A stretch of 64,000 nt of DNA from JADGRF01 sp036382515 (GCA_036382515.1 DASVHQ010000147.1:38603-102602), one strand, 5' to 3'. Counted from the stretch's first letter, positions 16,354 to 26,439 are shown. The notes: generated by a model from the letters alone, not told the origin. Made by a program: numbers and translations.

Positions 16354-18012
16354 ATGACGCGCGCCTTGCGCTGCGCTGGCTGCGCGCTCTTGCTCCTGCT
16401 CTGGCACGGCCGTGCGCGCGCCGACGACGCCGAGTTGCTGCACGAATACGTGCCCGAGTTGCAGTCGACGGAAGCCACCGAGGCCCTGGGCCGCAGCGAC
16501 CGTACCGGTGCGTCGGTGGTCTACGACGGGCAGGTCTTGAGCTCGCCGGACGAGGCGGCCGTACAGGCTTCGCCTGCGTTCTCCGCGACGCCGGGCGATG
16601 GACGGGCGGGTGAGCTGCCCGGCCAGCGCTCACCGAGTTTCCGCCCCGATCGGCTGACCGAGCTGGAGGGCACGCTCGATTACTACGAAGCTTTCAATCC
16701 CGCGATCGCCCCGTTCAAGCGCGTGACCACGCTCGACGCCATCAAGCTCGACGCCGATGGCGTGACGCCCGTGCTGGTGGTGAGCGACTCGCGTCGGCGC
16801 GAGCTCAGAGTCGAGAACCCCGATACGCATGCGCCCGACGCGCGCCCGCGTGATCGCTTCTGGGGGGACGTGCTGCTCGACTTCAGCGCGGGCCGCACGG
16901 TGCCGCTGCCTTCGGTCTCGCCGCACTCGCGCATCCTCGGCGTGCAGACCACGCCCGAGGCAGAGGTGCGCATTCAGCGCGATGCAGCTGACAACTACTT
17001 CGTGCAGCTCGTCTCACCCGCACCGGCAGGTCCCGTGCGCATGGTCTTCTTGACCGACGCACCGCGCGCCTATTTCGGCGCCACGGTCCCGCACCTACCG
17101 CTGGGTTCGCTCGCCAGTGAGCTGCCGCCGCTCGAGCCGAGCATCGCTCGGCGCGGGCGCGGGTTCGCTGCTGAGCTCGGCATCACGCCCAAGAGCGATC
17201 TGCACTTCGCGCTACACACGCTTACTCGTTACTTCCGGCAGTGGCACGAATCGGCCACGCCGCCGGCCGACACGGGCGACATCTACCTGGACCTCGCGCG
17301 CGGTCAGAAGGGTGTGTGCCGGCATCGCGCTTATGCGTTCGTGGTCACGGCGCAGGCCCTCGGCTTGCCTGCACGCTTCGTACAGAACGAGGCGCACTCG
17401 TGGGTGGAAGTGAAGCTGCCGCAGCTGGGCTTCATGCGCATCGATCTCGGCGGGGCTGCGCACGGCCTGCAGGCGCACGGCGCCTCCGATCGGCCGGTGT
17501 ACACACCGGCGGAGCCCGACAGCTTGCCCAGACCCGACGCCTATCGCGAGAGCTACTCGACGCTCGATCACGGCGTCACGGGCCTGCGTCCGAAGGAGGC
17601 TGATGTGATGGGTCGCTGGGTCAGCCCGAGCGAGAGCAGTGATGGGCACGCCGCTGCCCCCGCCGTGTTCATGTCCGGCCCGAACGCCAGCGGGGCGCGC
17701 GACCACTCGGCACGCAAGCCGCTCGTGATCCTACTCAAGGATCGCACCACGGCCGTGCTGCGCGGCGGCAAGCTCTCGCTCACCGGCCGGCTCACTGATA
17801 GCGCAGGGCAGGGCGTGCCCGAGCTGCGCGTGGAGATCTCGCTCGCGGCCAAGACGCGCAAGGACCGCATGCTGCTCGGTGTCACCGTCACCGACGAAGC
17901 AGGCTACTTCCGCGCGAGTCTGGGCATCCCGCCCGATCTCTCCGTGGGCGACTACCGACTCGTCGTGCTCTCGCCCGGCAACGAGCGCTTCCTGCCCGTG
18001 GTCGCGCAGTGA
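16354..18012 (+). CDS. Exported transglutaminase-like protein
   Basis: ATG 16354 is preferred over 16342 because the latter lies inside the probable -10 box. The 552-aa protein has a signal peptide (MTRALRCAGCALLLLLWHG, cleavage near ARA-DD). A transglutaminase-like core shows the Cys-His-Asp triad at about C322 (KGVCRHRAYAF), H348 (AHSWVEV) and D364 (MRIDLGG). The C-terminal 130 residues look like an Ig/CNA-B-type beta domain (LTGRLTDSAGQGVPELRVEI). Bacterial relatives act as cysteine proteases or amidases in the envelope. It is divergent from rseP and precedes nadE; no functional link is evident. Confidence 0.82.
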   Translation: MTRALRCAGCALLLLLWHGRARADDAELLHEYVPELQSTEATEALGRSDRTGASVVYDGQVLSSPDEAAVQASPAFSATPGDGRAGELPGQRSPSFRPDRLTELEGTLDYYEAFNPAIAPFKRVTTLDAIKLDADGVTPVLVVSDSRRRELRVENPDTHAPDARPRDRFWGDVLLDFSAGRTVPLPSVSPHSRILGVQTTPEAEVRIQRDAADNYFVQLVSPAPAGPVRMVFLTDAPRAYFGATVPHLPLGSLASELPPLEPSIARRGRGFAAELGITPKSDLHFALHTLTRYFRQWHESATPPADTGDIYLDLARGQKGVCRHRAYAFVVTAQALGLPARFVQNEAHSWVEVKLPQLGFMRIDLGGAAHGLQAHGASDRPVYTPAEPDSLPRPDAYRESYSTLDHGVTGLRPKEADVMGRWVSPSESSDGHAAAPAVFMSGPNASGARDHSARKPLVILLKDRTTAVLRGGKLSLTGRLTDSAGQGVPELRVEISLAAKTRKDRMLLGVTVTDEAGYFRASLGIPPDLSVGDYRLVVLSPGNERFLPVVAQ

Positions 18013-18288
18013 CGGACGAGCCTCCACGTTGTTGTGGGTCGAGGCCCGGGCGCCTTGCGGCGAGCTTTGCCTCGGCGTCTATGACCCGCTGCCATTACAA
18101 GTCGCGTGCCAGCCCACGGCGCGCTTCGACCGCGGATTTCGCTGCCTTTGTGCTCAGGCCGCGGTGCTCACCCCTGCGCCGCTGCCGCAGCGCGCACGCA
18201 GCGCCGCGGTTGCAGCAGGCCTTGGGGGCGAAGGCCGGTGGCCCGTGGTGGCGCGTGCAACCCGGGTGAGGTCCCGAGCCGGTTCGTG

Positions 18289-18294
18289 TAAGCT
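18289..18294 (+). promoter_or_regulatory. TANNNT box before nadE
   Basis: TAAGCT lies 10 nt before the nadE ATG at 18305, with no Shine-Dalgarno sequence between. No convincing -35 is seen. The preceding 292-nt gap (18013-18304) shows no gene. Confidence 0.4.
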
Positions 18295-18304
18295 CCCGCG
18301 CGCC

Positions 18305-19960
18305 ATGCGCATCGCGCTCTGTCAGATCAACACCACTGTCGGCGACCTCGACGGCAATCGCACCCTCATCCTGCAGGCCGCACGCAGCGCCGCCGCGCAG
18401 GGCGCCGAGCTCGCCGTGTTCTGCGAGCTGTCGATCCCCGGCTATCCGCCGCGCGACTTGCTCGATCGCCCCGCCTTCGTCGACGCCAACCTGCACGCGC
18501 TCGACGCACTCGCGCGCGAGCTACCTCCGGCGCTTTCGGTGCTGGTTGGCTTCGTCGACCGGCGCGTGCGGGGCCACAAGACCTCCCTCTACAACTCGGC
18601 CGCGCTGGTGCGTGGTGGGCGCATCGAGCAGATCTTCCACAAGCGCCTTTTGCCCACGTACGACGTGTTCGACGAGGCGCGCTACTTCGAGCCGGGCGAG
18701 TTCGAGCCGTGCTTCGAGCTCTCTGGCTTGCGCATCGGCGTGACGATCTGCGAGGACGTGTGGAACGACGCGGACGTGCCGCTGCGCCAGATCTACGAGG
18801 ACAACCCGGTGGCCGACTGCATCGCCGCTGGCGCGGACCTGCTGGTGAATCTCTCGGCGTCGCCGTTCACGCTCGCCAAGCGCCTGGGGCGCGCCCAGAT
18901 GCTGGCCGACATCGCGCTGCGGCATCGTAAGCCGCTGGTCTTCGTCAACTCGGTCGGCGGCAACGACGATCTCGTATTCGACGGCAGCTCGGCGCTCTTC
19001 GGTCACGACGGCACGGTCTGGGCACAGGCTTCGAGCTTTGCGGCCGATCTCGTGGTCGCGGACTTGGAACCGGGTGGCCTGCACCGCGCGCTGCCTGACG
19101 ACGACGCGCAGGCCGCGCTGGCCGCGCTGGTCCTCGGCACGCGCGACTATGCGCAGAAGTGTGGTTTTCGTAGCGCCGTGATCGGGCTGTCGGGTGGGAT
19201 CGACAGCGCGCTCGTGGCCTGCGTGGCGGTGAGCGCGCTCGGCGCCGACAACGTGCTGGGCGTGTCCATGCCTACCCGCTACTCGTCGGCCGGCAGCAGA
19301 GACGACGCACGCGTGCTCGCGCAGGCGCTCGGCATCGCGTACCGCACGATCGACATCGATCCCGTGTTTCAGGCCTATCTCGAGGCCTTGAACGCGCCGC
19401 TTCTGGCGCTCGGTCCGGCGCCCGAGCGCGACACCACCTTCGAGAACATCCAGGCGCGCATTCGCGGTAACACCTTGATGGCGATCTCCAACCGGCTGGG
19501 GCACCTCTTGCTCACCACCGGCAACAAGAGCGAGATCGCCGTGGGCTACTGCACGCTCTACGGCGACATGGCCGGCGGCCTCGCGGTGATAAGCGACCTG
19601 CCCAAGACCTTCGTCTACCAGGTCGCGCGCGAGGCCAACCGCCAGGCCGGGCGTGCGCTGATTCCCGAGAGCACGTTCACCAAGGCACCGAGCGCCGAGT
19701 TGCGGCCGAACCAGACGGACCAAGACACGCTGCCGCCGTACGAGGTGCTCGATCCCATCATCGAGCGCCTGGTCGAGGCGGGCGACGGCGTGCAAGCCAT
19801 CATCGCGCAGGGCTTCCCCGCGGAGGTGGTCATGCAAGTGGCTACGCTCGTACGCACCAACGAATACAAGCGTAGGCAGATGCCGCCTGGCATCATCGTC
19901 ACGAGCAAGGCCTTCGGGCCCGGCCGTCGTTACCCGATCGCGCAGCGCTTCCGGGGTTGA
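18305..19960 (+). CDS. nadE: Glutamine-dependent NAD+ synthetase
   Basis: The 551-aa protein has two domains. Residues 1-260 form a carbon-nitrogen hydrolase (glutaminase) with Glu41 (FCELSIPGYPP), Lys113 (FHKRLLPTYDVFDE) and Cys149 (VTICEDVWND). The C-terminal part is the synthetase with the ATP-loop GLSGGIDSALV, the KSEIAVGYCTLYGDMAGG segment and SAELRPNQTDQDTLPPYE. It amidates nicotinic acid adenine dinucleotide using glutamine, the last step of NAD synthesis. The start was set where similarity begins. murI is convergent, 9 bp away. Confidence 0.95.
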   Translation: MRIALCQINTTVGDLDGNRTLILQAARSAAAQGAELAVFCELSIPGYPPRDLLDRPAFVDANLHALDALARELPPALSVLVGFVDRRVRGHKTSLYNSAALVRGGRIEQIFHKRLLPTYDVFDEARYFEPGEFEPCFELSGLRIGVTICEDVWNDADVPLRQIYEDNPVADCIAAGADLLVNLSASPFTLAKRLGRAQMLADIALRHRKPLVFVNSVGGNDDLVFDGSSALFGHDGTVWAQASSFAADLVVADLEPGGLHRALPDDDAQAALAALVLGTRDYAQKCGFRSAVIGLSGGIDSALVACVAVSALGADNVLGVSMPTRYSSAGSRDDARVLAQALGIAYRTIDIDPVFQAYLEALNAPLLALGPAPERDTTFENIQARIRGNTLMAISNRLGHLLLTTGNKSEIAVGYCTLYGDMAGGLAVISDLPKTFVYQVAREANRQAGRALIPESTFTKAPSAELRPNQTDQDTLPPYEVLDPIIERLVEAGDGVQAIIAQGFPAEVVMQVATLVRTNEYKRRQMPPGIIVTSKAFGPGRRYPIAQRFRG

Positions 19961-19969
19961 TCGGGCGCG

Positions 19970-20797
19970 TCACAGGTCGATCGCGGTGACGTCCAGGCCT
20001 TCGACGCTGCGGCCGAGGAAGCGCGCAGCCACTTCCGAGAAGCGGCCCGGCATGTCGGTGACCAGGATGCGTAGCTGGCCCGTGCTCGGGCGCTGCGTGG
20101 CGAGGCGACGATCGGCCAGCACGCTGTGTAGCTCACTGGCCGTGGCCTGCGCGCTGTCGACCACCGGCACGCTGTGGCCGGTCAAGGCTTGCAGCTCGCT
20201 TTCGATCACCTCGCGCAGCAGTGGGTAGTGCGTGCAGCCGAGCACCAGCGTGTCGATGTTTTGCGCCACCAGCGGGCTCAGGTACCTGCGCACGGCCAGG
20301 CGCGGCACTTCGCCCTCGACCCAGCCTTCTTCGACCAGCGGCACGAGCAAGGGGGCCGCGTTCATGAAGGTCTCGGTGCGCGTGCTGACGGCGGCCATCT
20401 CGCGCGGGTAGGCGCCGGAGAGCACCGTGCCGGCCGTGGCGATCACGCCCACGCGGCCACGCGAGCTGGCGGCGACGCCGGCGCGAGCACCCGGGCCGAT
20501 CACACCCAGCACCGGCAGATCGAGCTCGACGCTGAGCATCTCGATCGCCACGGCGCTGACGGTGTTGCAGGCGACGCACAAGAGCTTGATGTCGTGCTCG
20601 CACAGCTTCTTGGCGCAGGCGCGCGCGTAGTTGAGCACGGTCTGGGGGCTGCGGGTGCCGTAGGGGACGCGCGCGGTGTCGCCCAGGTACACGATGTCTT
20701 CGTGCGGCAACCGGCTCTGGATGGCGCGCACCACCGTGAGCCCGCCCAGACCCGAGTCGAAAACGCCGATGGGGGCAGTGTGGCTGGGCTGGGGCAC
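19970..20797 (-). CDS. murI: Glutamate racemase
   Basis: A GTG at 20797 gives a 275-aa protein of normal length; no ATG is available near the conserved start PIGVFDSGLGGLTV. The two catalytic Cys are in VACNT (C77) and GCTHYPLL (C188), with Asp14 in VFDSG. It makes D-glutamate for peptidoglycan. The gene is convergent with nadE and divergent from the kinase pair. The GTG lacks a strong ribosome site. Confidence 0.93.
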   Translation of the reverse strand: MPQPSHTAPIGVFDSGLGGLTVVRAIQSRLPHEDIVYLGDTARVPYGTRSPQTVLNYARACAKKLCEHDIKLLCVACNTVSAVAIEMLSVELDLPVLGVIGPGARAGVAASSRGRVGVIATAGTVLSGAYPREMAAVSTRTETFMNAAPLLVPLVEEGWVEGEVPRLAVRRYLSPLVAQNIDTLVLGCTHYPLLREVIESELQALTGHSVPVVDSAQATASELHSVLADRRLATQRPSTGQLRILVTDMPGRFSEVAARFLGRSVEGLDVTAIDL

Positions 20798-20917
20798 GGC
20801 GTCTTCGGGATTCAGGCGGGCTTTTCGGGGGCTTTTTGCCCGGACAGGGACACTTGGTCGGGACCGCGGTTGTGGCGTAGGATCGCGGGCAGTGCAAGCC
20901 GTTGCCAAGGCCAGGGC

Positions 20918-22942
20918 ATGAGTACTGCGGCCCAGCGGATTCTGGTCGTCGACGCCACGCCCGAGACGCGCCGACTGCTCGACGAGCTGCTGGGCCCCCT
21001 CGGCTGCCAAATCGTCCACAGCGAGGGTGAGGGCGCGGGCCTGCTCGGCATACGCGAGCAGTTCGACGTCGCGCTGCTCGAGTTGGGCACCAACTGGGGG
21101 CGCATCCCCGAGGTGTTGCGCGCGGTGCGTGGCGACTCAGGCACGGGGCTCACGCCGTTCCTGGTGATCGCCGACGCCTCGCGCACCGACGAGCTCGCCC
21201 GGGCGCTCGATGCGGGTGTCGACGACTTCATGCTCGCGCCGCTGACGGCGTCGGACGTGCGCGGTCGCATCGTGATGCACATGCACTCGCGGCACTCGGC
21301 GGCACGCACGGCGCGCCGGCAGCGGGCGCTCTCCGCGATGATGGACATCACCCGGGCCCTGGTGTCGTCGCTCGACATCCAGGAGATCTTGTACACGGTC
21401 GTGCGTCGCATTGCCGACATCGTGCGCGTCGATCGCGTGTCGATCGTGCTCGTGCCCGACGACGGCAGCAACGCGGGCTACGTGGTCGCAGCGAGCGACG
21501 ACGCGGGCGTGTCGAACTTGCGGCTCGACCTGCAGAAGTACCCGGAGATCCGCCACGTGCTGGCGTCCAAGCAGCCACTGACGGTCGGCGACGTTGGAAC
21601 CCACCCGGTGCTCGACGGCGTGCGCGGCACCTTGCCGGCCGGCGGGCTCTCCTCGCTGACGCTGATCCCGATCGTGTTCGAGGGTGAGGTGCTGGGCGTG
21701 CTCTTCATCCGCGCCCAGACGCGCAAGGGCGCGCTCGACGAGCAGCAGGTGGGCTTCTGCCAGGTGCTGGCGAACGCCACCGCGATTGCGCTGCGCAACG
21801 CGCGCATCCTGCACACGTTGCGGGCCGAGACCCAGCGCGACAGCCACGCGCGCCAGGAAGCCGAGAGCCGCCTGGCCGCCCTCAAACGCTACGCGGATGT
21901 GTTCGAGTCCGCGGCCGATGGCATCGCTGCGCTCGATGACGACGCGCGCTTGCTCTACGCGAACCCCGCGGCCTACACGCACCTGGGCTATGAGCCCGCG
22001 GACTTGCCGCTGGGCTTTCCCGTCTACGCCTTGATCGGCACGGACGACCGCAGAAAGCTCCTGTCGCTGCGGCAGCGCTTCGCGGAAGGCGAGTATCCGC
22101 GCGGCGTCGACCTGCACATCAAGCGCAAGGACGGCCGGATGATCATCATTTCCTGCTCGTTCTCGCCACTGCACGGCGACGAAGGCACGGTGCTGTTGTC
22201 GTTTCGTGACGTCACCGAGGCGCGCAAGACCCAGGAGGAGTTGATGCACACGCGCAACTTCCTGCAGTCGCTGATCGACGCCAGCGTGGATGCGATCGTG
22301 GCCGCGGACATGCGCGGCAAGATCATCCTGTACAACGAGGTCGCGCAGCGCCTCTACGGACACCTCGCCGCGGACGCCATCGGCAAGATGAGCGCGCGGC
22401 AGCTCTACCCTGGCGACGGCGCGCGCGAGGTCGGTCGCATGCTGCGCTCCAGGGGCCACGGTGGCGTGGGGCGCCTGGAGCCCGTGCGCATCGAGGCCAT
22501 CGACAAACAGGGCAACATTTTCCCAATCTCGCTCACAGCCGCTACGATCTACGAGAAGGGCAAGGCGGTGGCCACGTTCGGCATCTTCACCGACCTGCGA
22601 GATCGCGTGCGAGTGGAAGAACAACTGGCACAGGCGCAGGAGCAGCTGGCCCTGAGCGAGAAGCAGTCGCTGGTGGCGGAGCTCGCTGGCGCGACGGCGC
22701 ATGAGCTCAACCAGCCGCTGACGAGCGTGATGGGCTACGCTGAGCTGTTGATGCGCCAGGTCGGCGAGCAGTCGCCGGCGCATCGTGCGGCCGGAGTGAT
22801 CTTGAGCGAGGCGCAACGCATGGCGGAGATCGTGCGCAAGATCGGCAAGCTGACGCGCTACGAGACCAAGTCGTACGTGGGCGAGCAGCGCATCCTCGAT
22901 CTCGATCGCGGCTCACAGGAAGATCCGGAGCCCAAGCCATGA
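20918..22942 (+). CDS. Sensor kinase-like protein lacking the ATPase domain (pseudo-REC, GAF, PAS, PAS, HisKA)
   Basis: The 674-aa protein begins at ATG 20918. Residues about 6-125 are receiver-like, but the phosphoacceptor position is Glu (E55 in LLELGTNWG) and the usual Lys is replaced (FMLAPL), so it is a pseudo-receiver. A GAF domain follows (about 145-300), then two PAS domains (about 325-445 and 450-570). A HisKA helix has the H-box ATAHELNQPLTSVMGYAELL with His595. The protein ends soon after, with no N, G1, F or G2 boxes. It can be phosphorylated only in trans or act as a sensor partner. The stop overlaps the next kinase start (ATGA), so the two are coupled. Confidence 0.88.
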   Translation: MSTAAQRILVVDATPETRRLLDELLGPLGCQIVHSEGEGAGLLGIREQFDVALLELGTNWGRIPEVLRAVRGDSGTGLTPFLVIADASRTDELARALDAGVDDFMLAPLTASDVRGRIVMHMHSRHSAARTARRQRALSAMMDITRALVSSLDIQEILYTVVRRIADIVRVDRVSIVLVPDDGSNAGYVVAASDDAGVSNLRLDLQKYPEIRHVLASKQPLTVGDVGTHPVLDGVRGTLPAGGLSSLTLIPIVFEGEVLGVLFIRAQTRKGALDEQQVGFCQVLANATAIALRNARILHTLRAETQRDSHARQEAESRLAALKRYADVFESAADGIAALDDDARLLYANPAAYTHLGYEPADLPLGFPVYALIGTDDRRKLLSLRQRFAEGEYPRGVDLHIKRKDGRMIIISCSFSPLHGDEGTVLLSFRDVTEARKTQEELMHTRNFLQSLIDASVDAIVAADMRGKIILYNEVAQRLYGHLAADAIGKMSARQLYPGDGAREVGRMLRSRGHGGVGRLEPVRIEAIDKQGNIFPISLTAATIYEKGKAVATFGIFTDLRDRVRVEEQLAQAQEQLALSEKQSLVAELAGATAHELNQPLTSVMGYAELLMRQVGEQSPAHRAAGVILSEAQRMAEIVRKIGKLTRYETKSYVGEQRILDLDRGSQEDPEPKP

Positions 22943-24732
22943 GCGAACGGCGCAAGGCGAGCAAGCGCAAGGGCCCTGCACCGAGTCGCGCGGTGTCGAA
23001 GCGCGCGGCGCCTAGTCGCCCGGCGCCGAAGCGCGCAGCGCCGAAGCGTTCGGCGCTGCCGGCGCGGCGCGTGCCGATCAGCCGTGCGCCAGGCAAGCGT
23101 GCGTCGCGCAAGCCGGATCCTCGCCAGGCGGCTGCCGCGTCCATGCCTGGCTCGCACGCGGTGCTCGACGCGGTACTCGACCTGAGCCGCAGCGTGTCCG
23201 TCGACATGCACGAGGACGAGATCGTGCACGCCTACGTGGCGGTGTTTCACCGCTTGTTTCCGCGGCGCCTCTTGTGCGTGCGCCTGTTCGCGTCGGACGA
23301 AGGTGCGCTGAGCATGGTGTACGCCACGGGCCGGCTGCGTGCCGACAAGCGCGACAGTGTCGAGCTCTCGCGCGAGGCAGTCTTGCGCCACGGCGTGGAG
23401 CTGGACGCGCCGCGGCGCACGCGCGTGACCGTGGTGCCGGAGTACACGCCCATCTTTGCGCGCGGTGCCACCGGCTTCGACATCCCGATGATGGACGGCA
23501 GCGAGCTCGCCGGCATCCTGTCGGTCGAGTACCCGGCCGGGCAGCGCATACCGGCCGAAGATCGCACCCTGCTGGTGCAGCTGACGCTCTTCTTCGGCGC
23601 GGCCCTGCGCAACGCCCGCTCTCACCGGCGCTCGGTGTACCTGCGCGACTATCTGGGCAAGCTGCTCGATCACGCCAACGCCCCCATCATGGTCATGGGC
23701 AAGCTGGGTGAGGTGCGCCTGGCCAACCGCGCGTTTCTCGCGATCACGTCGTTTCAGCGCGACGAGCTGCTCGGCAAGGAGTGGATGGGTTTCTTGCCGG
23801 ACGGCGAGCAGCGCCGGCTGTGGCCGATCTACATCAATGCGCTGCGCGGAGAGCCGACCACCAACGTCGAGGTGCGCTTGCCGCGGCGTGACGGCAGCTT
23901 CGCTCAGGTGGCCGTGAACGCCGCCTCGATCCTCGGGCCGGACGGCGAGGTGGAAGGCGTCATCTACATCTATCGCGACATCACCGAGCTGCGCGAGCTG
24001 CAAGAGCAGATCATCCACGCCGAGAAGCTCGCGACGCTCGGCCAGCTGGCCGCGGGCGTGGTGCACGAGCTGAACAACCCGCTCACCAGCATCTCGGTCT
24101 ACAGCGACTACCTGCTCAAGAAAGCCACCTCCACGGTCACCGACGAAGCCGACGTGGAGAAGTTGCGCCGCATCGTTGCGAGCGCCGATCGCATCTTGAA
24201 GTTCACGCGCGACCTGGTGAGCTACGCGCGGCCCTCGACCGAAAAACCCGTGGCGCTCGACATCACCCAGGTCATCGACCAGGGCATCGTCTTCTGCTCG
24301 CACCTGATCGACGAGACGGGCGCGACCGTGGAGCGCGAGTACGAAGCCAACCTGCCTGCGGTGTACGGCGTGAAGGGTCAGCTGGTCCAGGTGCTGGTCA
24401 ATTTGATCACCAACGCCTGTCACGCGAGGCCCGTCGGCGCGGGCAAGCTGCACATCGACGTGCGCGCCGCCGGTGACGGCCGGCTCTCGCTGCGCATCTC
24501 CGACACCGGCCGTGGGATCCCCGAAGAGAACCTCAAGCGCGTCTTCGACCCGTTCTTCTCCACCAAGGGCGAAGGGCAGGGTACGGGCCTGGGCTTGTCG
24601 ATCGTACGCAACATCATCGAGCAGCATCGCGGCGAGATCCGCGTCAGCTCGGAGGTGGGGCGCGGCACCACGTTCGAGCTGGTCCTCGCGTGCCGGCCCG
24701 ATCCACGCGATCCGGCGGCCGGCGTGGCCTGA
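22939..24732 (+). CDS. Sensor histidine kinase (GAF-PAS-HisKA-HATPase)
   Basis: The 597-aa protein starts with about 65 residues rich in Lys, Arg, Ala and Pro with repeated KRAAP-like units. A GAF domain spans about 75-225, a PAS domain about 240-350, HisKA about 365-435 with His376 in VHELNNPLTSI, and a complete ATPase domain with LVNLITNACHA, ISDTGRGIPEENL, FDPFFSTK and GTGLGLSIVRNII. No membrane helix is seen, so it is probably cytoplasmic. It is translationally coupled to the ATPase-less partner, which suggests a hetero-complex. No response regulator gene is adjacent. Confidence 0.92.
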   Translation: MSERRKASKRKGPAPSRAVSKRAAPSRPAPKRAAPKRSALPARRVPISRAPGKRASRKPDPRQAAAASMPGSHAVLDAVLDLSRSVSVDMHEDEIVHAYVAVFHRLFPRRLLCVRLFASDEGALSMVYATGRLRADKRDSVELSREAVLRHGVELDAPRRTRVTVVPEYTPIFARGATGFDIPMMDGSELAGILSVEYPAGQRIPAEDRTLLVQLTLFFGAALRNARSHRRSVYLRDYLGKLLDHANAPIMVMGKLGEVRLANRAFLAITSFQRDELLGKEWMGFLPDGEQRRLWPIYINALRGEPTTNVEVRLPRRDGSFAQVAVNAASILGPDGEVEGVIYIYRDITELRELQEQIIHAEKLATLGQLAAGVVHELNNPLTSISVYSDYLLKKATSTVTDEADVEKLRRIVASADRILKFTRDLVSYARPSTEKPVALDITQVIDQGIVFCSHLIDETGATVEREYEANLPAVYGVKGQLVQVLVNLITNACHARPVGAGKLHIDVRAAGDGRLSLRISDTGRGIPEENLKRVFDPFFSTKGEGQGTGLGLSIVRNIIEQHRGEIRVSSEVGRGTTFELVLACRPDPRDPAAGVA

Positions 24733-24843
24733 CGGCGCCTGGCCGCACGCGGTCGACTTTGCGACAAAGCACGGAATGAGCGCCGAGCGTCGGGCGTTCA
24801 ATGCAGTGGGCGCCGGCGTACTCGCGCTCAGAAGGAATTCTGC

Positions 24844-26334
24844 ATGCACCCGACCCAGCAGAAATACTCGTTGTCGCGACGGTCTTGGCTTTTTGGAGCA
24901 GCGCTCGTTGGCTGGATAGCGCTTGCGGGGCTGATGACCTATTCGTACGCTGGCGCCTCCCCTGTCGTGGCCGCACCCGTGACTGCGGCCACGGCTGCCG
25001 CCCAGCCCACGAGCCCTGCTGTGACCGAGGGTCGCAGCCAGGCGTCACATTTGTCGGACGCCTTCGCCGATGTGGCCGAGCACGTCTCGCCTTCGGTGGT
25101 CACCATCAAGGTGGAGGCCAAGCACGAGCAGCAGGTGCCGCAGGGTATGTTCGGCATGCCCTTCTTTCATGGCCAGGGCGAGGCAGGTCAGCAAGGCCAG
25201 CAACCGCTGGTCAGGGGCTCGGGCTCGGGTGTGATCTTTCGCGCAGACGGCGCCGTGCTCACCAACAACCACGTGGTCGAGCATGCGAGCCGCATCGACG
25301 TGGTGCTCAAGGACGGGCGCAGCTTCCGCGCGAAGGTCGCGGGCAGCGATCCCGCGGTGGACCTCGCGGTGCTGAAGATCGACGCAACGGGCTTGCCAGC
25401 AGCCAGCTTCGCCGACTCGGCCAAGGCGCGCGTGGGTGAATGGGTGCTGGCGATCGGTGCGCCCTTCGGCCTCGACTACACGCTCACCGCGGGCGTGCTC
25501 AGCGCCAAGGGCCGCGGCATCGGTGCAAACGAGATCGAGGACTACCTGCAGACCGATGCCAGCATCAACCCCGGTAACTCGGGCGGGCCGCTGGTGAATC
25601 TCGACGGTCGCGTGCTCGGCATCAACACGATGATCATCGGTGGCTCGGGCATCGGCTTCGCGATCCCGGGCAACCTGGCGCGGCAGGTCGGCGAGCAGCT
25701 GCTCAAGAGCGGCGCCGTGCAGCGCGCGTGGCTGGGTGTGAGCTTTCAGGAGCTGTCGCCGGAACTGGCCGAGTCGCTCGGCAAACACGACACCCACGGC
25801 GCGCTCGTGAGCTCCGTCGTGCCCAAGGGGCCGGCCGAGCGTGCCGGCATCCACGCGGGCGACATCATCGAGCGTGTCGATCAAGACGACGTGGTGCAAG
25901 GCAAGGATCTGCTGCGCGATGTGCTGAAGAAGCCGGTGGGCAGTGAGGTCGGCCTGGTCGTGCGTCGCGACGGCAAGCTCCAGACGCTGACGGTGAAGAC
26001 CGAGCAGCGGCCCGGCGACACGCACGCTGCACACGGTGCGGCGAGCGACGACGGCGCCTCCGAGGAACACTACGGTCTGCGTCTGCAGTCGCTCACGCCC
26101 GACATCGCACGCGAGCTGGGTTACGCAGGCAGTGGCAAGGTCGTGATCAGCGCGGTGCAACCGGGCTCGCCGGCCGAGCTGGCCGGGCTGCGCGCTGGTG
26201 ACGTGGTGGCCGAGGCCGACCACCATGGCGTGCAAACCACCGATGACGTGAGCCATGCGCTGGCCGACGGCAAAGTGCTGCTCCGCGTCGAACGAAGGGA
26301 CGGCTCGTTCTTCACGGTGCTCAGCAAGGACTGA
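24844..26334 (+). CDS. degP: DegP/HtrA-family serine protease (Do)
   Basis: The 496-aa protein has an N-terminal signal or anchor (SWLFGAALVGWIALAGLMTY), a trypsin-like domain with the triad H143 (TNNHVVEHA), D173 (AVDLAVLKI) and S246 (NPGNSGGPLVN), and two PDZ domains (about 280-380 and 400-495). It degrades or chaperones misfolded envelope proteins. GAAGGAA provides the ribosome site. It follows the kinase gene by 111 nt and ends at a strong intrinsic terminator. Naming as DegP, DegQ or MucD cannot be decided by eye. Confidence 0.93.
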   Translation: MHPTQQKYSLSRRSWLFGAALVGWIALAGLMTYSYAGASPVVAAPVTAATAAAQPTSPAVTEGRSQASHLSDAFADVAEHVSPSVVTIKVEAKHEQQVPQGMFGMPFFHGQGEAGQQGQQPLVRGSGSGVIFRADGAVLTNNHVVEHASRIDVVLKDGRSFRAKVAGSDPAVDLAVLKIDATGLPAASFADSAKARVGEWVLAIGAPFGLDYTLTAGVLSAKGRGIGANEIEDYLQTDASINPGNSGGPLVNLDGRVLGINTMIIGGSGIGFAIPGNLARQVGEQLLKSGAVQRAWLGVSFQELSPELAESLGKHDTHGALVSSVVPKGPAERAGIHAGDIIERVDQDDVVQGKDLLRDVLKKPVGSEVGLVVRRDGKLQTLTVKTEQRPGDTHAAHGAASDDGASEEHYGLRLQSLTPDIARELGYAGSGKVVISAVQPGSPAELAGLRAGDVVAEADHHGVQTTDDVSHALADGKVLLRVERRDGSFFTVLSKD

Positions 26335-26353
26335 ACGTGCACTGAGCTCCCAC

Positions 26354-26396
26354 AAACACAGAACCCGCAGGTCATCGCCTGCGGGTTCTGGTGTTT
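26354..26396 (+). terminator. Strong intrinsic terminator after degP
   Basis: AGAACCCGCAGG (26360-26371), loop TCATCG and CCTGCGGGTTCT (26378-26389) form a perfect 12-bp stem. Flanking AAACAC and GTGTTT extend it with one bulged G, and TTTT follows. On the opposite strand it would also serve the minus-strand gene ending at 26440. Confidence 0.9.
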
Positions 26397-26439
26397 TCGG
26401 GGTTGGCGCAGCGCGCCGCGGCGCGTGCGCAGGCGCGTG

